A stretch of 64,000 nt of DNA from Rhizomys pruinosus (lineage: Eukaryota; Chordata; Mammalia; Rodentia; Spalacidae), in NCBI GenBank assembly GCA_009823505.1, contig VZQC01000601.1, forward strand, positions 360,799-424,798, given 5' to 3'. The translations under genes and the position numbers were made by a program. Below the pieces are notes generated by a model. The model saw only the letters and a list, made by a program, of their open reading frames with translations, made no database searches and was not told where the DNA came from. Positions 56,901 through 64,000 of the stretch are shown piece by piece (position 1 is the stretch's first letter; the number at the start of each line of letters is the position of its first letter).

Positions 56901-57062
56901 GAAAAAAAATAAACCTGAAAGAGGCAGGACAGTTATGGCAGAATGACATGATTGGGATGGTGGTGGGGTTCGGGGCGGAAAGAGGGAAAAGGGAAATAAG
57001 CCTGATCTGAATTTGGAAAAATGATGTATACAAATGCACACAAAACCATCAATAAAATTAAA
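53917..57062 (+). mobile_element. L1 fragment, ORF2 end to poly(A), error-rich
   Basis: ORF2 C-terminal sequence (cttgtacagccactatggaa; catgcacagctatgtttatt) with many single-base insertions compared with its reverse copy at 57,083-57,290, then a long 3' UTR of the 44.8-kb type from 54,970, ending ccatcaataaaattaaaaaa. 54,480-54,880 is not recognised. The indel density suggests read errors more than age. A 0.6-kb foreign-looking block sits inside at 56,113-56,706. Confidence 0.75.
56113..56706. other. CpG-rich, random-looking block in the L1 3' UTR
   Basis: Replaces about 120 bases found in the sister copies at 45,895-46,020 and 59,705-59,840. By eye it has some forty CpG, against a handful expected in rodent non-coding DNA, and no repeats. 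Short pieces of the expected sequence survive (gggaaccaatctgcgaagag versus gggaacaatctgcagaag). Most likely a low-quality read stretch. Confidence 0.7.
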
Positions 57063-57082
57063 AAAAAAAAAAAACAAACAAG

Positions 57083-58506
57083 GGCACCTGGGCTGGTTCC
57101 AGCTTTTTGCTATTGTGAACAGAGCTGCAATAAACATAGCTGTGCATGTATCTTTGCAGTAAGTTGTGTCTTGTGGGTATATACCCAGGAGTGGTATGAC
57201 TGGGTCAAATGGAAGGCTCATTTTGAGTCTTTTAAGGGTTCTCCACACTGTTTTCCATAGTGGCTGTACAAGTTTACATTCAGACAGTACATTGATACAC
57301 ATACAGAAATAAATAAATAAATAAAATTAAAAAAAAATAAAGTTATACCGTTTTATTAGATTGCCCTTGTGGTCATGTCTGTGAGTGATTTTATTGTTGG
57401 GTGACATGGGAGGGCCCAGCTGACTGTGGGTGGTGCCACCCCTGAGCAGGTGTCCTGGGTTGTATAAGAAAGCAGGCTGAGCATGGGCCAGGGGAGCAAG
57501 CCAGTAAGCAGTGTTCCTTCCTCCATGGTCTCTGCTTCAGCTCCTGTCTCCAGGTTCCTGCCCTGAGATCCTGCCCTGACTTCTCCTGGTGATGCATTAT
57601 GACCTTGAAGATGTAAGATAAAATAAACTCTTTCCTCCCCCAAGTTGGTTTTGGTCCCAGCAATACAACATTTTTTTATTCTTCTGTAATTTCAACAAAA
57701 CTCTCGTATGAAATGTCAGCGTGCACTCCCCTCCCCTACTTAGAAGCATCACTCATTATTTTGGTGCATGTGCACATGCTATAAGTTTGCCTAAGGCCAC
57801 TTGTTATTTTTCTAGTGACTTGAATATACGCTGTTATTTTTAAGATAAGTCAAAAGAAAAATAGGAAGGAAAGAAAAGGATGGAGAGAGAATGGGAAATG
57901 GGAATCAGAGTGGGGTGTTTCCCAAATGTGAACTTGACTATCCAGTGCACACATCAATGTGGCTGGAAGACGCACAGAAGCCCCATGCTTATGCTGAAAT
58001 GACTGATCTAATGGTTGTTTTGACTTCTGCTAAAGGGTCACTTGATATTTGCCAATAAACAGTGCTCTGAATTTTCATTTTTCTTTGAATTTCCCAGGAA
58101 GGAAGTCTTGCTGTGAAAAGCCTCTTCATGCAAAGTCTCATTATGGTCTTGAATCTTGCGGAAATTACACTTTGCTCCTGACATCTTGCAATAAATAAAA
58201 CTGTTAATATTTTGACTTTAGACAAATTTCTTTTTGCTTTCAGCAGCTAACAGTTATAAAAAGAGACACTGCCACATTAGTTACGGCAATTTAGTTTGGG
58301 GACACTGGCAGAAACACATCAAATCCATTAGTGGCGCCAACAGCTAGATCCAATCCTAATAAAAAGGCTAAATATAATTTATAAAATGAGTCTTCAAACT
58401 TCCTTGAAAACAGAAGAGTTGAGATGATCTTTCGAGTAACTAAAGTAACAGTCCCTGCTGTACTTAAGCCAAGCTGTTTGTTTTCAAAAATACTGTAACA
58501 TAATGT
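57083..58506. repeat. Right arm of the inverted repeat
   Basis: Reverse complement of 52,687-54,114. This arm lacks the extra single-base insertions seen in the left arm after about 53,960, so it is the cleaner copy. It holds an inverted L1 ORF2 piece (57,083-57,290), the B2 tail and the LTR part (57,358-57,671, plus strand). Confidence 0.93.
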
Positions 58507-59214
58507 GTTAACATCCAAATACTTTCATGTTGTGGAATGAGTGTAAAGCTGGGAGATGCGCTCTCAGCAGTACTCTTGGTCCATTAAGCCTGGGTTCCTG
58601 CTTCTGGTGGTGTTTCATGCATCAGAAGGAGATGACAACAAAAAATTCATGGGGCAATGATAATAAATCTCCCACTCTTCGAATCACTCACACAGTGCTC
58701 GCCTTGGGAAGAGCCATTCATTTCTGCCTCCCGGAGGAGCCGCCTGCTGTGGACTCTGAGGCCTTGGGAAATATATCTTCACCCCATGGGCAACTCTAAG
58801 ATTACAGACAGACACAGACATTCTGCTTTCTAACATCATGTTCATTAAAAACACTTTGGTCTGATGATTGTTAAAAAGCCAGTTTTGGAATGAACACCGG
58901 TTCTAAAACCCTTTTGGGGAATCATTTTTTTTTTTTATCTGGAAGGGGCTGGAGAAGAAAGCTGTGAGAAGAGGAAGATTTGGTTTTCTGTGGAAGTCGT
59001 GTTATGAATGGTGAACATGAACTGTTTGGGGAGTGGGGTGGGGGCATGGGGCTATCAATGTATCTCACTCTTTACCTGACAAGATGATTGGGAATAATGT
59101 TAGTTGGAAACCAAATATCTGGGCTTCACTCTCCAGACCATACCTTTAATCCAGTGCAAGGGGTTGGTTTTATTATTGTCTAAGGTAAAACTAAATACAG
59201 CTTAGTGGTGATTT
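58507..59214. other. Unique DNA, nothing recognised
   Basis: T run at 58,927-58,937. 58,600-58,790 is GC-richer with an unsupported 90-residue frame. Confidence 0.5.
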
Positions 59215-59228
59215 AAATTTGACATCAT

Positions 59229-60197
59229 GGGAATGATGTATTGAGACCACACATGCAAGTGTACAGATGGCCTCTGGAATACCAGAGAGTGTTACCAAAG
59301 GCCACTAAACCAATAAAGCAAATATAGGTCTCCTTGAGTCAAGCAAGACTCCTCCGTCAGCACCAGCTACACCTAACCTGCCTGGAAATACTGTGCAGCA
59401 GAGGCAGGCATATGCCTGTATATTCCAAATCTAATTGGCTATTGGCTCTCTCCTTGGAGAAATAACCCATGGCTGATGCCACAGCTTACATCCTCTAATG
59501 GTTAGATGTTATAAGCCACAGTAAGACCCTGTCATATTTAACAGGAAAAAAAATGTAATTCACGGATTAACATACCATCCAAACATCTGTGTCTATACCA
59601 AAGTAACCTACCATAACTATTAGTACTGTTTAAATACCTATATATCTAATTGCTTGTGCTTCATTAATAGGATCGAAAGGTTATTCCTGGACAAACTGTC
59701 AGCCCATGAAAAGAAACAGCCAGAATTGAGCAGAGTCCAAGACAACAGCTCCAGAGAAAGTAGACTGTTTTGCTTCTTCATCCACCTGTACCCCTTTTCT
59801 AATGCCTAGGTAACAAATAGAAGAGGGGGCATGGTAGAATGTAAGGGCTGCGATTGGGGTGAATGGTGAAACTACAGCAATATAGTCTGGACACTCATTT
59901 GATCAACTTGATTGAACATACAAGCCCCCCCCCCCTGCTGCATGGTGGGACCCATGGGCTGTGTGGGTTTGGGCACAACGGCCTGCAAATTGGTTTTACA
60001 TGAAGGATGCTTGTACTCATAAATTATCACTTATTGTTAAAAAAATGAAAAAAAACTGAGAGAAAGATGCAGGACAGTTATGGCAGAATGCATGATCTGG
60101 GATGGGGTGGGGTGGGGTAGGGGGAAGGGAAAGGGAAATGTGCCTGAATTGAATTGGAAAATGATGTATGAAATACACAAAGCATCAATAAAAAAAT
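59229..60197 (+). mobile_element. 5'-truncated L1 (3' UTR only), clean insertion
   Basis: Starts within the 3' UTR (gtattgagaccacacatgca) and ends agcatcaataaaaaaat. Perfect TSD aaatttgacatcat at 59,215-59,228 and 60,198-60,211. Close in sequence to 45,430-46,370, so fairly recent. Confidence 0.94.
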
Positions 60198-60211
60198 AAA
60201 TTTGACATCAT

Positions 60212-60784
60212 CTAATCTATTTTGCTTATTTCTGATGAGGAACCTGAGCCCTCCAGGCTCATTGAAGTGGCCAAGAGTAAAGGTTGGATCTATTCCTAAG
60301 GAGCTCATACACAGTGCAGGACAGAGCCAAGCTCAGACGAATACTTGTGTGGCTGACAGGGTCCTCGCCTGGCGATGCATCATGGTTTCTTTAGTGAGAT
60401 GTCAACAGGCTTCACTTAAGAGTTAAAGGAAATGAGGGCAAGCACCCAGATGCTTGCATGTCTCCCAAGTCCTGTCTCACTCTCAAGGCTTTAGCACATG
60501 TGTTGTGGCCAAAGTCTAAAGATCACGCTTCTATAGTGGGGAGACTGAAGAAGCTGAAGTCTGGCTTCATCCATTGATTTCTGTTAGCTTGCCTGGTGCA
60601 GACCCTGCTCCAATCACAGTTTACATTCTCTTAACATGCATTCTGGTAAAGAAGTCAATGATTTAGTTGAAAATACAGAACAGAAGGAGGCCCTTACCCC
60701 ACACTGGGCCTTACCAGACACATAGAAGTGGGATCTTGCTATGGTATGATTGATATAGTTTATATCTTAAAAGGTTCTTGATAT
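60212..60784. other. Unique DNA, nothing recognised
   Basis: No repeat family or splice-bounded frame seen. Confidence 0.5.
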
Positions 60785-60785
60785 T

Positions 60786-60975
60786 CATTTTTATTTCATG
60801 TATATGAATGTTTGCTACCATGTGTGTGCAGTGCCCATAGAGTCCAGAAGAGGGCGTTGGATTCCCTGGAACTGGAGTTACAGACAGTTATTAGCTGCCA
60901 TATGGATGCTAAATTGAACCTGGGGCCCCTGCAAGAGCAGACAGTGCTCTTAACTTCTGAGCCAACCCTTGACAC
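60786..60975 (-). mobile_element. B2/B3-type SINE
   Basis: tatgaatgtttgctaccatg, agaagagggcgttggattcc, cctgcaagagcagacagtgc, ending in a worn head ttctgagccaaccc. Followed by a T run at 60,989-61,003 of a separate, unidentified origin. Confidence 0.88.
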
Positions 60976-61005
60976 AGTTTCTTTCTTTCTTTTTTTTTTT
61001 TTTGG

Positions 61006-61361
61006 AGAAACAATTCAGCTAAGTTTTATTTAAACCAAAGGGCAATTAAAACATGTGTTATCTTCTGAAAGAAATCTACTTTGTTGACCAGAAATAGATC
61101 ACACTGAACATTGTGCACACCTCACTGTGTCATATAGCCCTGGGCGTACATGCTGCTGAAGAGAGACTCTCAAGAATGTCTCTAGAGACATTTCTTTTTG
61201 GTGGTAGAAAGTCTTAGGGGAGATGGGTGGGAAAGGCAGCCGAAGATGAACTCTTGCTAGGATAAATCAGAAGGATGCTCTGTCTGATTGGCTGCTGGTA
61301 CCTTTGACGTCCATTTAGGAAAAGTGGTTCCCTAGGGGGGTCACTGGCCATCCAGCCTAGT
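61006..61361. other. Unique DNA, nothing recognised
   Basis: No structure beyond the T run at its left edge. Confidence 0.45.
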
Positions 61362-61475
61362 CAAATAGCCAAGTTCCAGGTAAAAGTGAAAGAGACTGTG
61401 TCTCAAAAAACAAGCTGGTTGGTGTCCTGAAGAACAGTACTTGAGGTTGACATCTGCTTACACATGAGAGACAGA
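61362..61475 (+). mobile_element. B4-like SINE, 3' half
   Basis: gccaagttccaggtaaaagt, gagactgtgtctcaaaaaac, gtacttgaggttgacatctg, then cttacacatgag: the distal half of a B4 with its 5' half lost. Confidence 0.6.
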
Positions 61476-61844
61476 GAGAGAGGGAGAAGGGAGAAAGATT
61501 GCATTCACTTGGGATTACATTTTGTTTTATGAACGTACAAAGTCCATGTACCACAGGGAACCTATTCTTAGTTGACTATTCTTGTGAGCAGCTACAAAAT
61601 AAGCATCAGTCAAGATAAACTGGCAATTAAAAAGAAAATAGAAAAAGACTGTGTTGTTCATCAAGTCATTAGGCAATGGTGAACAAGTACATGATCTTTC
61701 TAAATACTGAATTATTTTCCATTTATTATTCTACAGAAAACAAGGTTAAAAATCACTAATTAATATGATATCAATATCATAAACAACACTCATAATTTGG
61801 CTATTCCTCCCATATATATAGTCTGATGAAATGTATGTGATTGT

Positions 61845-62110
61845 CTTAACTTGTTCAGGTTGCTGGGACAGAGCATTATAAAGTGGGTACTTCAAACAAC
61901 AGACATTGATTTCTCAGTCTAGAGGCTGGAGTCTTGGGGACTGCCTTCTTGCTGTCTGGTTAGGGCAATCTCTTCCCAATGGAAGGGGTATGAGGTTTCT
62001 TTTATAAAGGCACAAATCTGATTCATCAGGTCTCTAACTGCACCACCTAAGGCCCAGGCAGAAATCCCATCTCCTAATATCATACAGGAGAGTCTAGGAT
62101 AGCAGCATTT
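61845..62110 (-). mobile_element. MST/MLT1-like LTR (ERVL-MaLR), diverged
   Basis: cttgttcaggttgctgggac, acaacagacattgatttctc, ttttataaaggcacaaatct and catctcctaatatcat follow the reverse order of this LTR group; same group as 16,630-16,917. Confidence 0.68.
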
Positions 62111-62916
62111 GAATTTTCAAGAGCCTTGTTAACCATTCAGTTTGGTGCAGAGGGTAATTATTTGTTCTAGACTATTTGCTTGTCAAAGGATGAACTTTAA
62201 CTAGCCAGGAAAGCTAGGAAACAGACTCTCAAGATAATGGGAGAGAGAGCAATTAACAGAGGTGGCTTGGCACCTCCAGATCAGCCCTTTTTGATGGCCG
62301 CCATTACTGTGGAAACCATTAATTAATTAGTTAATAGATATACCCATTTATTTAATAGGTGCTCAACCTATAGGGCATTATTGGCTCTGCCTAGATGGGT
62401 ACTACATGAGTCTTTGGGTTGGGGGAGAAGGCAATAGAAAGCATAGAATGTACATATAAATAGCTAGAGAACTAGGCAGGGGAAGGGAAGAACATGCAGT
62501 GGATGGGCTGTATGTGCAGTTTTGTAAGAATTTAAAGGATTGACAATTTATCATTGAAGAAGTGATATTGTGTAAGCTAGAGATTTAATGTCATAGGAGG
62601 GTGTGGAAGTGGAGGAGGAGGCGAGAGAAAGCATGGCCATAGGCAGATGACATGTGTCAAGCCATCATGGCTCCTTAGGCCTGGGCCGATTGGTTGGTAG
62701 AGAAAGGCCACAGATGCTCAAGGAGTTTGAGCCTTGCTTAAGAGGCAATGGAGAGCATTGGAAGGTGTCTGATCAAAGACACGAGCTGTACAGAGTCAGT
62801 GTAAAACCGGCAATGAGTGAAAGGAGGACAGTGACCTGGACCCGGGAGAGATTTGGGGAACAACCGGAGTTGGCAGAGCTCAGCTGAGAACTGGCATGAG
62901 GCACCAACCTGTAGAG
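62111..62916. other. Unique DNA, nothing recognised
   Basis: taattaattagttaatagat at 62,320-62,340 is AT-rich and partly palindromic. 62,725-62,800 has an ancient-repeat feel (gcaatggagagcattggaag) that I cannot name. Confidence 0.45.
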
Positions 62917-63196
62917 TGTGCCAGTCAGCACTGATGTGTGTCAGTCAGCACTGATGTGTGTCAGTCAGCACTGATGTGTGTCAGTCAGCACTGATGTGTG
63001 CCAGTCAGCGCTGATGTGTGCCAGTCAGCGCTGATGTGTGTCAGTCAGCGCTGATGTGTGCCAGTCAGCGCTGATGTGTGCCAGTCAGCGCTGATGTGTG
63101 CCAGTCAGCGCTGATGTGTGCCAGTCAGCGCTGATGTGTGTCAGTCAGCGCTGATGTGTGTCAGTCAGCGCTGATGTGTGTCAGTCAGCGCTGATG
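62917..63196. repeat. 20-bp minisatellite, 14 copies
   Basis: Unit cagtcagcgctgatgtgtgt. The first four copies (62,921-63,000) have cagcactg, the next ten have cagcgctg; tgtgt and tgtgc variants alternate across the array. Confidence 0.97.
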
Positions 63197-64000
63197 GTGG
63201 TAATTCTGGGGAGGCACAGAGATCACAGCCATTAGCAGCTAAGGGGGGGAGTGAGGCATTACTTCTTGGCGATCAGGCCAGATGGAATTTGGAAGGCTAC
63301 ACAGCAGGCCTCTCACTGCATATCCACTCCAGATGCCCCTTCCTCCCATCTGAACTTTCCTAAGCGGTTGCACAGCAATCTGTTTCTATAGCGTAGGTGT
63401 GTCTAACCTTCCTACTGAAAGCCTTTACTCCCTGACTTGTGAAGTCTGAAGTATCCAGTTGTCCACTCAAGCCCCATGTGTCCTGGCTCTGTCACTTGCC
63501 GCTCTGCAGCCAACCCTCACCAGAACGTTCCTTTTCAAGTCTCCAGCTCTCCCCTGCCCCCTCAGCATCCCTAAATGGCTGTGTGATCCTCAGGGAGATG
63601 CTATAAACAAACTTTGTGCTGAGGAAGCCAGTTAATTCCAATTGAGAGGACCTAAGACCTCAGGGGTGAAGGGGCTAGCGTTTACCTAGTGACCGACATT
63701 TGTGAGTTTTGCTAATGACAGTAAACGTTTGGTTGACAAAGCTTTCAAAGGCGCTGTTGCCACCCCCTCCAGAAACCGAACACAGGCTGTCTCTAGCTTA
63801 CGCGTTTGTGAAATGCTTTCAGGTTTTCAGTGGAAGGAGTTCACGGGGCTCTAGGCACTCACAATAGAACTGTGTCAATAGTGTTTCATTGAGTCCAGCC
63901 ACTCCAGAGAGCACAATAACCAAAGACTTTTCCATTGCCTGTCTGATTGAATTGGGCCTGGAGAAGGTATGTATTTTACTATGTACTCGACTGAGACCTG
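63197..64000. other. Unique DNA to the window end
   Basis: No SINE or LTR. 63,600-63,960 is balanced in composition with TAAT and CAAT-type words and could be conserved non-coding DNA, which cannot be tested here. Confidence 0.4.

Noticed and set aside
53917..57290. L1 twin-priming inversion
   Set aside because: Non-L1 flank (LTR, SINE and unique DNA) is inverted as well, which twin priming does not do.
62917..63196. CRISPR-like regular array
   Set aside because: The 20-bp units are head to tail with no spacers, and the setting is a rodent genome.

Overview
The window is non-coding nuclear DNA from a muroid rodent. It is dense in B1, B2/B3, B4 and ID SINEs, old ORR1 and MLT1/MST-type MaLR LTRs, and long L1 elements. 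The L1 3' ends do not look like the mouse or rat types I know, so I favour a non-murine muroid such as a cricetid; I cannot fix the species. I find no intact protein-coding gene, tRNA or rRNA. Nearly every open frame is a tandem repeat, a retroelement fragment or chance. Two splice-bounded open stretches (8275-8483, and 50850-50934 with 52041 onward) are the only candidate exons, both weak.

Layout. 1-470 is a 54-bp minisatellite cut off by the window edge. 500-10,690 is mostly unique DNA with scattered SINEs, an ORR1 solo LTR and a Tigger-like remnant. 10,690-13,520 holds a 20-bp minisatellite, an old diverged tandem duplication and a CA-rich tract. 14,350-18,500 has MaLR LTRs and a 600-bp TATC tract with an LTR inside its edge. 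19,964-29,640 is a nest of L1s: a plus-strand L1 is split by an 8-kb minus-strand L1 carrying a non-L1 3' tail, which is itself split by another plus-strand L1 and two B1s. 30,000-44,000 mixes unique DNA, an 88-bp minisatellite, an L1 with a B2 inside it and SINEs. 44,190-46,384 is a run of serial insertions followed by an L1 3' UTR. 46,385-52,685 is mostly unique. 52,686-58,506 is an inverted repeat starting exactly at the only N in the window, with a noisy centre that looks like uncorrected long-read sequence. 59,229-60,197 is a clean young L1 3' fragment. 62,917-63,196 is a second 20-bp minisatellite.

No genes work together here. The biology is the layered history of retrotransposition, read from target-site duplications (TSDs). 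The most informative loci are the L1 nest with its chimeric tail, the repeated use of one target sequence at 44.2-44.55 kb, and the probable mis-assembly at 52.7-58.5 kb.
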